From Gnetum montanum (lineage: Eukaryota > Streptophyta > Gnetopsida > Gnetales > Gnetaceae): 64,000 nt of DNA. The stretch is taken from the NCBI GenBank assembly GCA_015680685.1, contig MNCI01026399.1, positions 1,470,816 through 1,534,815 of the forward strand, written 5' to 3'. Both the position numbers and the translations under genes were made by a program. The notes beneath the pieces are model-generated. The model did not search any database. It was given only the letters and a program-made list of their open reading frames with translations, and had not been told where the DNA came from. Shown piece by piece: positions 52,290-64,000 of this stretch (positions are counted from its first letter, which is position 1; each line of letters opens with the position of its first letter).

Positions 52290-52710
52290 CTAATCTACTT
52301 ATAGATCATTGGAAATGAACCATGTAAGGATTTTCTTGATTTAGGTACTAGTGTCAACTTGATTTCTCATGAAATGTACAAAGCCTAGAACCTACCTCCT
52401 CTCAAGAAGAGAAACATTCATTTAGAATTGGTAGATTAGTGCATCACTTGTTGCCTTGGGACTCGTGGAGGACATTATTACTATTTTCTATGGGTGGTCC
52501 TATCTTATCAATTTCCTAGTGATCAACATTGATAATTGAAAGGGGAACTTCCCAATCATTATGAAAAGGGTTTGGTTAAGTACTATTGATGCACAAGTGG
52601 GTATCAAAGATCTTTCTCTAGAAACTTTCAAAGAAATTTTTTTTGGAAAGATCAAGAAGAAGAGAGTTCCATGCATTGTGTACAACAATATAGGGTACAA
52701 CTATGTGTAG
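52290..52710 (+). pseudogene. Protease of element D
   Basis: Homologous to F: FLDLGTSVNLISHEMYK, where the usual DSG is DLG, so the active site is altered. A later IM..VWLST-like block and VPCIVYNN near 52670 match F. Broken by stops. Confidence 0.7.
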
Positions 52711-52857
52711 AAATTATGATCTATTAAAAGAATATCAATCAAAGCATGCAAATAGTGTGCATATGAATCTAAAATCCAAATGTGCTTGTACGCAATAACC
52801 ACAAAATAGGAGGGCATCTAGTTTCTAATAGCTAATCAACTAAGTAGCACACTTTGC

Positions 52858-53094
52858 ATGGAATCAACTAAGGGCTTAACTTATGCCTATGTTGAAGGCA
52901 TGGATGAACTAGAGCAAGTTCATTGGCAACTCTCTAATGATGAACCTGATGATACTTATTGGGTAGAGTTGGAAATCCCTAAAAATTTTAAACAGAAGCC
53001 ATTGGAGTTGAAAACTATACCTATTGACATAAAGTATGCATTCTTGAAAAATGGCAAGTTGGTAATAATCAAGGCCAACCTCATTCCTAAATAA
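52858..53094 (+). pseudogene. Protease-RT linker of element D
   Basis: 78 open codons: MESTKGLTYAYVEGMDELEQ, then FKQKPLELKTIPIDIKYAFL and NGKLVIIKANL. Element F has the same segment at 62169-61879. RT should follow, but element F's LTR begins at 53108. Confidence 0.7.
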
Positions 53095-53107
53095 AAGGAG
53101 AAGCTAC

Positions 53108-53998
53108 TAATGAGCAGCTAGGTACCCTGATGCCCAACCATGCGAATCACAGGCATTCACACATGACTCGGTCGAATTTCGTAGACTGTAAGCACTTTGC
53201 ATACACCAGACCCTAACCAGCAAAGCCTTGTGTTAGAATAGTCGTTGTCTTCCCAACCTCACTTGTGATGTTCTGATTGCGATGGTTAAGTGAGATTGAG
53301 GCAAATGATTTTTATGGCTTTTTCACTTTATCTTCTAGTGTCTAATTCTTGGAATGGAAAGTAAGGAATGGAGTATTACGTAATCTATAATTATCCTAGT
53401 CTATATCTTAACTCTTCCTAGCATAAGCATCTGATCCCATCTTTCATGCACATCCTGAGCATCCGCTAACCACTACTAGGTTACTAGACGTTAAGTGTCA
53501 TTGGGTTGCCAAGTGTTGGGTTTACGTTTGAGATGGTCGTACTTATGGTTTCTACGAACTAAAAAAGAGCAATAGCAATTAAAATAATAACAACGAAAAC
53601 TTAAGGAATTATTAAAGAATAGAAATATTAAACTATTAAATTCATTAAATGACTAAGTCCAATTGCTACAAGGAATGCTTGAAAAGCTCGTCCTTATTGT
53701 TGTTCACACCAATGGGCTCAGGTACATCAGCACTCGAATAAAGAGCCGAACATATTTCTTACACCTATTGCGGGCACTTGGAAAATATTCTAACTCTCAC
53801 AAAAAAAACTACAAGAGCTTCGCTACAACTACTAAAAAGGTTCCTAAGTGTGGTGGGAGCCCAATTATTTATAGGCTGAAACAGGATTCGCGTAAACGGG
53901 GCCACGTCAACGCATGGAGGGATGTGTCAACATGGCTATGTATACGGGGTCCCGTATACACGGCCTAGTCAATGCATCGACTGTTTAGTGCTTCATCA
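53108..53998 (-). mobile_element. 3' LTR of element F
   Basis: About 891 bases, homologous to the LTRs of C. On the minus strand it starts TGATGAAGC. U3 carries CGTATACGGGG and GCGTTGACGTGGCCCCG words (53880-53985), then TATAAATA at 53873-53866. Confidence 0.8.
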
Positions 53999-54199
53999 TA
54001 CCGCCACGACTGAGTAAAAACTCATCCTCGAATTCCTCTACAACTTGGAAGGTATGGACCTTTTATTACAACACACATGACTTGACACACATGACACAAA
54101 GACATGACAGAACACCAATTTTACAGACGCGCCAAGTTCCCAAGTGTACAAAGAAGAACAAGTTACAAAATGGTGGTGTTTAGAGATAAAATTAAACAC

Positions 54200-57035
54200 C
54201 TTGACGGTTCTGGATTCTCTACCATGTTGAAAGATGCAAAAATTGCTGGAGAAGATCACACGATCCTTGGTGGCAGTGGTTCTGATGGACCTTCACTAGC
54301 CTTTGGCCCACGTGGCGGTGGTGGCACAAACGATGGCTACCCCATAGCGGCTGCAACTTCTAGAGACAACTAAAAAGCCTTCAAGAGGGCCCTCATTTTT
54401 TCCTCCTTGCTTCTAGGATCGCTCATTGTCCAGGCGGCTTCACCAATGTGTGCCAAGACTAGAACCTCCCAAGGGCATGGCAGCGTAGGGAAGAGTTCTT
54501 TCAAAATGACAAACTAGGCTGCAAACTATTTTTGTTCAATGTTGAACTCTTGAATTGATGTCTGCAGCTGCTGGTAGTCATTCATTCGATGGGCCAAGTT
54601 CTCCGCAATTGCACATTGTCCTTCAAAACGTGTGTAGAGTACCTCAAGTTCTGCATTTGTTGTTTCTAATTTTTGTTTTGTTGCTTTGTGCACTTGGAAC
54701 TCATCCTTGTATAAAGAATATGAGGTAGCCACTTGATTTTCTAGTTTAGACCGCGGTCTCCTAGTTGTTAGCATAGCTAGATTTGCATAGCGAAGGTTGG
54801 CCAACTCCATGTATTCTATCATTTTTTCAATCTATAGTTCCTTGAGGAAGATCTCAGCCTAATTGTAGACATTCAAGCCATCAAAGATAGGTTGCCATAC
54901 CTCACCTCCTTCTTGGAGCTGTTGGAGCACTTAGTTCATCTTAGCCTTTGCAACTTGAATCTGTTTCTCGTTCACTTCCTTTTGCAACCCCACTTGGTCC
55001 CTGTAATGATTCTTAACTTTTTCAAATTTAAGGGCTTCGTTCTTCCAAGAGCAATTTCAATGGATGATTTCTATCACAAGGTTCGAACGTCCTCCATAGA
55101 AAAATTTCGATTTTCAGCGGCCAACCTCCTCACATCAGTGTTCACCCTGGCTAGCTCTTCCTACTGTTGGTGAATAAAGTTTTTCATGTCTTTGTTTTTA
55201 GTACCAACATTGCATAGGCGATGAACTTCCGTGGTCAACTTGACATTATCCTACCGAACCTCTGTTAGGTCCTTGTTTAAATGATATCCATGAGCATCTA
55301 CCAAGGACTTATCAAGGATCACCGACTCTCACTCATCCTCAATTATCTGAAGGTTGACCTGAAGTTGTTGAAAAGCTTCATCTCTGGTGAGCTCATGGTT
55401 TAGGAGAACTAGATTGGCAAGTTGGGTTCTTAATTGAGTAACTTCTATTGCTAAGTCTTGATAATTGTCTTGAGTAGCTCAAGTTTCCCTTCCAAGATGA
55501 GGCTCATAACCCGTGCCGAGAGCAGCTTCGATAGTTCTTCATGTTAGGCTGCATCGATCGTGCTACGTGAAGTCCTGGTGGATGCCTGTACATCTTTGAG
55601 TCCATGTATGTCTGCTACAGGTGCCGCCAATGCATTGAGGGCTGTAGAAATTGTGTTAGCAACCACTTTGACCTCAACCTCCTGTCCTTGGTGCTGCATC
55701 ACTAGGACTATTTCCCTCTCACCATCTTCCAAGTGTACTGAGAAAGTAGTGGTGTTTCCTGAAATTTTAGGAAATAATTGTTGCATGGATACCATTACCT
55801 CTCGGACACTAGGATCAGTTCTTGCGGGTACCTACGTTCGAGTGACAAAGAACATTGGCCCTGCTCTTTCTACTAGACTTACTAAACAAGCCACTTGCTC
55901 CAGATGGCTCATTGTAGGGCGATAGATCGAAGGGTCTTCTCCTCCACTTTTCCTTTCTAGATTGCTATTGCTGACTCAAGAGCGATTGCTGGATTTTGCG
56001 TATGTGCTCTGCGATGGTTTGTGAACCCAACCTCAGTATTTGTGCAGGCGGTGAAGGTGGTTGCTACTCCTCCTTAATTTGTGTGGTGGAGGGAGTCCTG
56101 TCCTTCATCATTTCCTGCCATGAGGCAATTGGGACCTATTGGAGTGTATCATTGGCATACCGTGCTATCCCTGCCCATTTGCATAACTTTCTGATTAGAC
56201 AGGGAAAGGGGAGAGCCTACCTTCCACGTTTGCTTTCAATGAACTTATTTTCAATTTCCAAGAATAACAATTATGGAAGGCTCATCGGGAATTTCCCACT
56301 TAAGGAAGCACATGCACGAGTGGAGAAGGTAGTGATTTTGCTAGGTCTCACCATTGGGTTTAGGTGGTAAGATGCAATCTTTGAATACACCCTCTTCACA
56401 GTGATCAGAGTGCCAAACTCTTTACGATCCATCACATAGCACCGCCTGATCCACTCCCCTTTTACCTCAGGGTCAACTTTCTTTGGGATCTCCACCACAT
56501 CTACTCCCATCTTTGGCAACCCTAGAGCTTGCACGATTGCTTTCGCAGAGTAAGAGACATAGATGTCCTTAATTCTTACTCTGGACCCCAGTTGCTGATT
56601 TGTCTAGAAGAGATAGGTCTCTCCTAAGTACCATTCACCACTGGTTGTGATGATTAGCCACATAGGAGAATTTTCCAATTGAAGCTTCACATCTTCTGGT
56701 GCATTCTTGAGAAATGGTCCAAATTTTAACTCTTGTAGGACCATTCGTTGCACTTCTCGTAGCTTGATAGCGTCAAGACATGCTTGGGTTAGGGTGACCT
56801 CAAGCTATGGCACCATCCCTAGAGTTTCATCCCCTTGCGATTGTTCACTGGGAATCTCCTCTTCGAGAATTTGATTGATAGATTCCACATCAGGTCCTTC
56901 GTGAAGGGGGCCGGTTGCATGAGAGCCCTCCGCGTGCTCTGGGTGCTACACACCTCATCCCCTTCCCGTTCATGGATGCTTGTCCCTAGGTTGTGATGGT
57001 CCTTCTCCCCTTGGATGTCTTGGTTTTGGTGCCAT
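54200..57035 (-). pseudogene. Extra (envelope-position) ORF of element F
   Basis: Starts MAPKPRHPRGEGPSQPRDKH. The middle holds SPMWLIITTSGEWYLGETYL and an open 87-codon block (56534-56271) with LGLPKMGVDVVEIP and YHLNPMVRPSKITTF. The C-terminus has an open coiled coil (54822-54526: KATKQKLETTNAELEVLYTR). Stops and shifts in between. Domain plan: G-h-P-type accessory domain, then coiled coil, similar in outline to exons 4-7 of the antisense gene of A and B. No membrane anchor seen, so not a classical envelope. It is preceded by an internal promoter. Confidence 0.7.
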
Positions 57036-59140
57036 CTGAAATCAACCATAACCACTAATTAGATTATGCACAAGCTACTCAAAATGGCCCTCATACACCT
57101 TCTCAGTTTGACTAAGTTACGGTGCTGGCACATGCATTCCATTAAATCTCCCAGAGTATTAGTTGATGGGTTAGAACCAAAAACAATAAGGGATCAGTTA
57201 GAGTTTAAACTATTATTTTTGTTTATTCCCTTAAGAGGTGTGAAGTATTAATCAATTAATTAATTAATGAATTAATTTCTAATAGGCCTCACCCCCCACG
57301 ACTGAGAGCATACCTCCAGGTGCTTAAGAGGGGAAGGATAGGTTGATGCGGATGTGTGATAGAAAACATAGATGCTTGAGAAGAAGTGAGGTAGAAAATG
57401 GCAAAATCTCCCCCCCAATTTGTTTGCAAAATGACAAAAGTGTAAGGCGTAACAGGCATATATATAGGGGTGTAGGGTTGCGTCAACGGGGCCATGTATA
57501 CACAACCACGTATACGCAGGGGGCTACATATAAGGGGCCCCGTATATGCAGGGGGTCGCACTCATTGACCAACGTTGACCAACCCAGAAAAAATTTGAAA
57601 AGAATGCATTTAAAATGCCAAATTGGGGTGGTTAAAGAGAATGAGAGATCGGGAACATGGCTGAGGACAAGAGGAAGGTAAACTGGGCTAGAAAAAGAGT
57701 CAAAGGTGGGAGAACGTGGTGAAAAAAAACTCTGCGAAGACGAAGTTGAGTGATGGGTATCATGAAAACAATCAACCAATGAAATAAAAAGGATGGGAGG
57801 CTAACAAAAGGGACTAGGAATTTGCAAGTGGGTCCTCCCCATAGCAGGTGGTAGCCTTAGTAGCCCTTGCATATCCTCAACACCGGAGTCTGTGGGCCTC
57901 GGGGCCAAGAAATGGTGACTGCAAGTTAATACTCCCATCCATGAGAACCTACCAAGGAATGAGAAGTTCATGGAAATCATGACAAACATTCAAAACATAA
58001 GACAGGCAGTGAGGTGAGTTATGGAAAGAAATGGGTGAAGAGAGAGATAAGAGAATTGGAATTCTGATCATCGGTCACATGAAACCCCATGTGAAGTTGT
58101 GGTTAAGTGGCCCGGTAGGACCTTTTCTGAGTTCATACCCAAAACCAACCACATACAGTGCCATTGCAACAACATGCAAAGCCTTTTCCATCTACCAAGT
58201 ATACAAGAATGCACCCACAGAGAACCACCACTCCAACAGGTGTGAGAGAAAGGAAGTGAAATGGGACTAAGTTAGAGGGGACGGAGTAAGTCCCATAACT
58301 AGTGTTCATGATCCATGATAGGTAGTCTAAGGGGTGTGCTTTGAATTCCCACAAACTTAGGTTTTTATTTTTGTTTTTCTTGTTATTTCATGGGAACCAC
58401 ACCATGCAAAGACCCATGCTTGGGTGCATGCATTCGACCAAGGGGTGTGCTTTGAATCCTTATGTTTGTGTGTTTTTTTTTTGAATTTTTGCAATGAGGA
58501 CCACACCATGCAAGGTCAAATTTCCTAGGAGCTTCATTGTAGAGAAGAACATGAAGTGGTAAGAAATTTGTAAGGACACACCAATGACCTAGGGGGATAG
58601 AAGAGGACGATGAATGTTGCATTCCCCTTGAAGTCACACCTGATTCAAACCATTGTGTCATCCTTGAGTTTGGGAACTACACAAGTCACACATTAATTAA
58701 AATGTTTTTAAGTGAAGGGGTTGCATGTTTCCAAAGGAAAGAAAACCATGGAGTGGGTGAATGGGTGGATGACGTGGACTCACTGCTGATTTTATGAGAT
58801 GAAAATAGACGTAAAGTCCAAGAACAACAGTGTGAGGGAGGGAGCAAGACAAACTAGGTGGACCATTTTACATGACCCATCACAATGAAAACCATCCGCG
58901 CCAGACACCTGATGACAACAAGATGACTTATTATCAACCAATTGAAAATTAAACACACACAGGCATAAATGAGCAACGAAGAAATGGAAAAGTAATTAGA
59001 GAAAGGAAAATTTAGTAAGAAGTGGCAAATGTACGAACGATGTTGAAAAACAAAAAGGTGTAAAACAAAAAATTTCCAAAACAATGGGGAGCATGGTAGA
59101 ATGGATTAGCATAGAGGATGGTCTCCCCCATGACTAGGCG
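57036..59140 (-). other. Spacer of element F between integrase and extra ORF
   Basis: About 2.1 kb, no credible gene. It aligns in patches with the C spacer. The internal promoter block lies at 57455-57560. T-rich runs are at about 58365-58380 and 58475-58485. Confidence 0.5.
57459..57466 (-). promoter_or_regulatory. Internal LTR-like TATA box before the extra ORF of F
   Basis: TATATATA on the minus strand, preceded (57475-57560) by CCCCGTTGACGC, GTGTATACATGG, GCGTATACGTGG and CATATACGGGGCC, the same words as the U3 of the F LTR (53880-53985). The ATG of the extra ORF is about 425 bases downstream. Confidence 0.6.
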
Positions 59141-60350
59141 AAAAGGAGGAGACGCAAAAAATGGAACGAGGCTGTCTCGGTGACAATGGGGTGGTAGCAC
59201 TAGTTAGGTAGAGTTCACGAAAAGGTTTTAATTTTTTCCAATTGACCAACTGTGTTCTAGTGGGGTCCTCAGGTTTGTGTATAGGCCCCATATGGGAAGG
59301 TTTTGAAGACAATGTAAGGTCCCTACCATAGTGTTTGAAACTTGGTTGGTTGTGGTACGTGTGTGGGGTTCCAGTAAAGTACCTTATCTCCACATCTAAA
59401 TGTTACCTTCTAAATCCTAAGATCATGATGTTTTTTATTGTAGGCCTTGTGGATCTCATTTGAAGACAAGGCCACTAATCGATTCTCATCTAGCACACTT
59501 AGGTGGATAAGTCGTTCACGTTGTGCTAGCAGTAGGTTAAGACCTAAGTCACTGGCTATGACTAGTGTCCAGAATTCTGCCTGGATTGGGAGTTTTGGTA
59601 GCTATTGTACACTAACTCATAGAGAGAGTAACCTATAAGAAGTTTCCAAGTGGAGCGATAGGCCCAGAGGGCATCGTTAAGTTTGGTGCTCAAGTCCCTC
59701 CTATATTTACTGATGGTTTGAGTGACGATTTTGTTGATCTCCCTATTGGTGACTTCGGCTTGCCCATTGGCTTGGAGGTGATAAGGTGTTGTAAATTTAT
59801 GGGTAACCCCCAAGTGTTGCATGAGTTTACGAAAAGTGATGCCTGTGAAATGTGTTCCATTGTCTGAGATGAGTGCACAGGGCACTCCAAACCTATTGAC
59901 AATTTGCTATTGGAAAATTCATGCAGTGGTGTTTGAGGAATAGTTGACGACAGCTGTCCCCTCTGCCCACTTTGTGTAGTAGTCCACAATGATGATGATA
60001 TATGCCTTCCCATTGGACAGGAGTGTGATGGGACCCATGAAGTCGATGCCCCAGATGTCGAAGGGCTCCAGTGGTTGGATCCACTATTGAGGTTCCTCCA
60101 ATCATGTAGTCATCCCACTATCTCTCTGGCATAGTTCACAGGAGCAGGTGAACCATTGTGCATCCTTGAAAATTGTAGGCCAGTAATATCCTGCAAGTAG
60201 GATCTTAATGGCTGTGCATCGTCCAGCATAGTGGCCCCCACAAGGGCCCTCATGAGCATCTTGGAGGATGCATATTGTATTGTCATCAGGGACACACCAT
60301 CGAACCAAACCATTTGAGCATACCTTATAAAGGTGGCCATTGATTTCCAT
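59141..60350 (-). pseudogene. pol: Integrase of element F
   Basis: The zinc domain HEGPCGGHYAGRC ... CELCQRD (60260-60115) is open. The core has WGIDFMGPI, SDNGTHFTG and QANGQAEVTNREI, giving D, D, E. Then LWAYRSTWKLLIGYS. The C-terminal part runs to about 59141 with stops. Most stops look like single transitions. Confidence 0.8.
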
Positions 60351-61080
60351 GAAGTGCTTGGCCTTATGGAGAAACTATTATTTTTGTTGATGGTCCCACT
60401 CCTTTGGCAATTCCTGAGTTGTGAGATAGGTGAGGATGTGGATGAACCAAGGTGATTCCTTAGGCACCTGCGGATTGACTACTCTTGCAAAGAAAAGTTC
60501 ATCTAGAAATTGTTCAGAGAGGGGCTCCTCCTCTTCTGTGTCATCCCATTGCAACTGAGACAAGTGGTCAGCAACCACATTCTTCGTTCCCTTCTGATCT
60601 ACCATAGTGAGGTCAAATTCTTGAAGAATCACTAGCCACCGTATGATACGAGGGCTCACCATTGGTTTGTTCATCAAGAACTTGATGGAACTGTGGTCGG
60701 TATGCACAAACACCTTGTACCCAAGCACATAGTGTTAGAATTTTTCCAAGGTGAACACCACCGTTATTAACTCTTTTTCAATGGTGGTGTAGTTAAGCTA
60801 GGCATCCACAATGCTACATTTTGCACAATGAATATAGTATGGACGTTTTTGATCATCACACTATGTAAGCATGGCTCCCAATGCATAGTTGGACGGATTC
60901 ATCATGATGTGGAGGGATCTAGACTAATGAGGTGCCCATAGAACTGGAGTCTCTACGAGCTTCTATTTAAGAATTTGGAATGTAGATTCACATTTCCTAG
61001 TCTAGATGAACAGAGCATCTTTCTTCATGACTTCCACCAATGGCTTGGCGATTTTTAAGAAATTTTCGATGAAGCGCCAG
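60351..61080 (-). pseudogene. pol: RNase H of element F
   Basis: Contains ALFI.TRKCESTFQ, YTTIEKELITVVFTLEKF, and open 116 codons from 60728 (HTDHSSIKFLMNKP, WLVILQEFDLTMVDQKG, VVADHLSQL), the classical Ty3/gypsy RNase H end. Only one RNase H is present, unlike A and B. Confidence 0.8.
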
Positions 61081-61878
61081 TAGTAACCAGTTTGGCCAAG
61101 GAATGACCGAACATCTTTTACAATGCTTGGTTGTTGGGTGATTCCTTGGATGACCTTGATTTTTTAGGATCCACGCGAATCCCTGTCTATGAAATATGGT
61201 GCCCTAGCACAATGCCCTCTTGGACCGTTAAGTGGCTTTTCTACTAGTTGAGCCGCAAATTAGTTTCCACACATCTTTTCAGAACTTGCTCAAGGTGGTC
61301 CAAGGCTTGATCAAACATGTCCCCATAGCTAGAGAAGTCATCCATGAAGACTTTTACCCCATTGCCAATTTTCTATTGGAAGATGCTGAGGACAAGGCAT
61401 TGGAAAGTGGTAGATGCATTACACAAGCCAAAAGGCATCTTTTTATATGCGAAAGTTCCTCAGGGACATGTGAAGGTTATCTTGGCTGGTCTTCTGGTGC
61501 AATGTGGATTTGGTTATAGCCACTATAACCATCCAAAAAGCTATAATAATGATGCCTCGTAATGGTATTCAACACTTGGTCCATAAATGGGAGCGGGAAG
61601 TGATCTTTGAAGCTAGCCATGTTGAGCAATCAGAAATCTATATAGACCCTCCATTTGCCACCCTTCTTTAGCACAATAATGAGTGGACTAACCCATTTTC
61701 TATTAGCAATAGAGTAGATGAACCTTGCTTTTAGCAACTTCTCGATTTCATCTTTGATGACCTGCTTCAATTTGGGGTTCAATCACCTTTGTCGTTGTCT
61801 TTGTGGCTTCATGGAGGGATCAATATAAATCTAATGTTGGCAAACCCTGGGATCCACTCCCGTTAATTCAAGATATGA
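61081..61878 (-). pseudogene. pol: Reverse transcriptase of element F
   Basis: Motifs: SPLIIVLKKGGKWR near 61670, a YSFLDGYSGYNQI-like block near 61530, and VFMDDFS at 61348-61337, the Athila active-site form. Stops throughout. Confidence 0.75.
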
Positions 61879-62169
61879 TCATGCAAAAGTAGCTTCCCAT
61901 TTGTTCACCACTTTCATCAACTTTCTTTTTTGTTCAGGAGAAAGGGTGGCATTGATAATCACCAATTTTCCATTCTGCAAAAATGCATATTCTAGGTAGG
62001 TCGGTAAGGATTTGAGTTCCAAGGGCTCTTGTTTGAAACTTTCAAGGATTTGCAACTTTCCCCAATGATCATGGTTATCAACAGTGGATACTTGTTCATG
62101 AACCTCTTCTAAATGATCCATGCTTTCTATGTAGGTGTGTACAAGCTCCTCAGATGGTTCCATGCACAA
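61879..62169 (-). pseudogene. Protease-RT linker of element F
   Basis: 96 open codons: MCMEPSEELVHTYIESMDHL, FKQEPLELKSLPTYLEYAFL, NGKLVIINATLSPEQKRKLM. Same as D 52858-53094. Confidence 0.7.
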
Positions 62170-62229
62170 AGTGCTGCTAGCAGGATTAGCGGTCAGCCAC
62201 TGGATGCCTTCTTGAGTTGCAGTTGCTAC

Positions 62230-62706
62230 CTATAGGCATTGTTGGACTTGCAAGTATTTGGTACATTGACTGCATGCTTGAATAGAGGTCTGCTTAGTAG
62301 ACCACAATTGTTGCACATAGTTGCACTTGGAGTCATTGTACATGATGCATGGAAGACGCTTCTTCTCAATCTTGCCAAAAGGATTTTCCTTTGAAATTTC
62401 AAGGGAAAGATCTCGGAGTCCTAGTCTTGCATCCATTGTGCTCAGCCAGGCTCTTCCCATTATGATTGAAAATTTCCCCTTGCAATTCTCCACAAGGAAA
62501 TCAGCAGGATAGGACCACCCACAAACAGTGGTCACAATGTCTTCCAACAATCCCAATGGAACAGTAATGGATTGGTTTTCTAGATCGAGCTGAATGTTGC
62601 TCTTCTTTAATGGGATCAGGTTCCAATTCTTGTACATGTCATGTGAAATTAAATTGACTCCTGAGCCTGAATCCAAAAGGGCTTTACATGGCTCATTTCC
62701 TGCCAC
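62230..62706 (-). CDS. Aspartic protease of element F
   Basis: 158 open codons. Active site CKALLDSGSGVNLISHDMYK; second conserved block FSIIMGRAWLSTMDA. C-terminal Cys-rich tail. It is the best preserved protease of the Athila-type elements here. Confidence 0.8.
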   Translation of the reverse strand: MAGNEPCKALLDSGSGVNLISHDMYKNWNLIPLKKSNIQLDLENQSITVPLGLLEDIVTTVCGWSYPADFLVENCKGKFSIIMGRAWLSTMDARLGLRDLSLEISKENPFGKIEKKRLPCIMYNDSKCNYVQQLWSTKQTSIQACSQCTKYLQVQQCL

Positions 62707-64000
62707 CTAAAGATAAATGAGGGGACTTCCTGGATTAGTTAATTTTTGGGGAAGATGACCTGCCTTTATCCAATTGGTCACTGCATGTTTGAGCATGACC
62801 ATTTGTACATTGGAGGGCATTTGGTTTGAAGGCTACTTGAGAGGTGCAACAGTGGAGGCGATTTAAGGTTTCGAGGCACTAGCCACAGGTGTGTGTGAGG
62901 GTATGTTTAGGTTATTGGGCCAAAAAGGGACGTTTCTATGGCTTCACTTCTGGTCCACTTGGCTGAGGAGCCGATTGTAGGTTGATAGCCCTTCTAGCAT
63001 TGTGTTGCTATGGCTGTGGTGGGATTTCCCCCTACATAGGTGGAGTAGGTGGTAGCTGAGTAGGATGCTGTTGAGTAGGGATAGTAGGAGAAGGTGATGG
63101 AGGATAGTAAAGATGTGGGCCTTCCCCCTAGGTGATGAAGATTTTGGTCGAAAATATTCTGTGGGGTGGTAGTAATTCTAAAAGGTTGCATAATTGGAAG
63201 AGTCCCACAGAGAGCCTGGTTGCTGAACATAGTACCCATAGGGATTTGGTTGTCGGTAAGGGTAGTGCTGCCTTGGAGGTGGCATTCCCCACGCTTGTGG
63301 GTGCTTCCATTGCTAAAAGTATTCATAAGGTTACGGTGGCACTCCACTTAAATAATATCCTTGCTGCTGGTGGAACTGCCTGGAGTTGCCTTGTGGGTAA
63401 GGCAACCTTTGGTTTGTTTGCCTCTTTGCCAAATGAGGATTCAATGCATACACCCCAGACTCTTGTAGATGTTAACCCATGGGACAACACCCCTTAGGAT
63501 GTTCTTATTGGCATACGTCACATTCATCATCCTCCTCTATGTTAGAGTCTACAACTTATTCAGCTACAACAACTTTGCCCTTACATTTATGGTGGGCACG
63601 TTTCGCTTCCTTCTTCCTACGCCGATCACGATCATTACCTTGCTCTTTGGATTCCTTTGTGATCTTCAAAACACTTTGGAATTTTTTGTCCAAAGAGTCC
63701 CACATCTTGTCAACCTTTGCCAAGATTTCAAAGGCAAATTTCTGTAGAGGCAAGGTTTTCCAGTTCACTGCTGCATCCAGTGGTGATTCCTCATCTTCAC
63801 AAAATCGAACCTCCCTTTTTCTAATGGAGGGATTCCGATTAAACTCCTCTACACTTTTCTTCTTCTTGAGTTCCCCCTCTTCTTTAGCCACTTACTCAAT
63901 TAGGCGCTATAGTTGATGGGCCCTTAGTTCTAATAGTCATCCATGGGTGTACACGCCAAGGGTCTTTCTAGTTTCAAACCAGAGCCCATCAATGATATAG
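62707..64000 (-). pseudogene. gag: gag of element F, C-terminal part
   Basis: Runs off the right edge. Open 63891-63556 with a Lys/Glu-rich helix (KKKKSVEEFNRNPSIRKREV) and a basic end (RDRRRKKEAKRAHHKCKGK). A Cys/His cluster follows near 63520 (DDECDVCQ.EHPKGCCP). The tail PYGYYVQQPGS at about 63240 marks the empty site CATAG corresponding to the insertion of B in C. Confidence 0.7.

Larger units (their letters stand above)
48760..53107 (+). mobile_element. Athila-type element D, 5' half, cut by element F
   Basis: 5' LTR, primer site, gag, protease and pre-RT linker in order on the plus strand. The sequence stops where the inverted LTR of F starts, so F was probably inserted into D and the rest of D should lie right of the window. 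Confidence 0.75.
53108..64000 (-). mobile_element. Athila-type element F, 3' part (5' end beyond the window)
   Basis: Minus strand: partial gag (from 64000), protease, linker, RT, RNase H, integrase, spacer with internal promoter, extra ORF, polypurine tract, 3' LTR (53998-53108). It is the same family as C and has kept the parts C lost. Several domains have long open stretches. Confidence 0.85.

Noticed and set aside
54200-57035. Extra ORF of Athila elements as a true viral envelope protein
   Set aside because: No signal peptide, transmembrane segment or furin-like site can be seen; coiled coil plus accessory domain fits a non-membrane protein better.

Overview
This window looks like repeat-rich land-plant nuclear DNA. 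It consists almost entirely of nested, decayed Ty3/gypsy LTR retrotransposons of the plant-specific Tat and Athila groups; 16-17 kb elements suggest a large genome, possibly a gymnosperm (low-confidence inference; the species cannot be read from the sequence). No host gene, tRNA, rRNA or CRISPR array was recognised. All coordinates, repeat counts and splice sites were read by eye.

Layout. (1) 1-856: plus-strand LTR of an Athila-type element (H) running off the left edge. (2) 857-46428: one minus-strand Athila-type element (C), split by two later insertions. Its 3' LTR is 857-1594, its envelope-position extra ORF 1800-3457 plus 20712-21951, pol 24060-26720, gag 26760-27205 plus 43391-45374, and 5' LTR 45536-46428. 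(3) Element A, 3463-20706, plus strand, Tat group, inserted in the extra ORF of C (target duplication GAGAT). (4) Element B, 27206-43385, minus strand, Tat group, inserted in the gag of C (target duplication CATAG). (5) 46429-48759: AT-rich DNA without recognisable genes. (6) Element D, 48760-53107, plus strand, Athila-type, 5' LTR to just before RT, cut by (7) element F, 53108 to the right edge, minus strand, Athila-type, with 3' LTR, extra ORF, pol and part of gag.

The main discovery candidate is shared by A and B. Between protease and reverse transcriptase, where related Ogre elements have an intron, each carries a roughly 4.2-4.4 kb gene on the strand opposite to gag-pol. It has eight exons with conventional GT-AG borders (one donor in A is damaged). 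Exon lengths and all readable intron phases agree between the two diverged copies (exon 2 is 450 nt in both; exon 3 is 269/275; exon 4 is 1047/1041). The product would have a basic start, a domain resembling FCP1/NLI-interacting-factor HAD phosphatases but with altered catalytic aspartates, a retroelement accessory-ORF-like domain, an acidic linker and a coiled coil. A reverse-strand gene keeps its introns through retrotransposition because they are not introns in the genomic RNA.

A second shared signal is a short dyad, GTC-N6-GAC or GGCC-N6-GGCC followed by AAACT. It is arrayed at all three gene boundaries of A and B: after PR, before RT and after IN. Its arms change together while the 6-nt spacer stays constant. 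Accessory protein plus motif arrays recalls the VANC anti-silencing system of VANDAL transposons; that link is a hypothesis only.

Rough LTR-pair differences in stretches compared by eye are about 12% for C, 9-10% for A and 5% for B, consistent with C being the host of both insertions.
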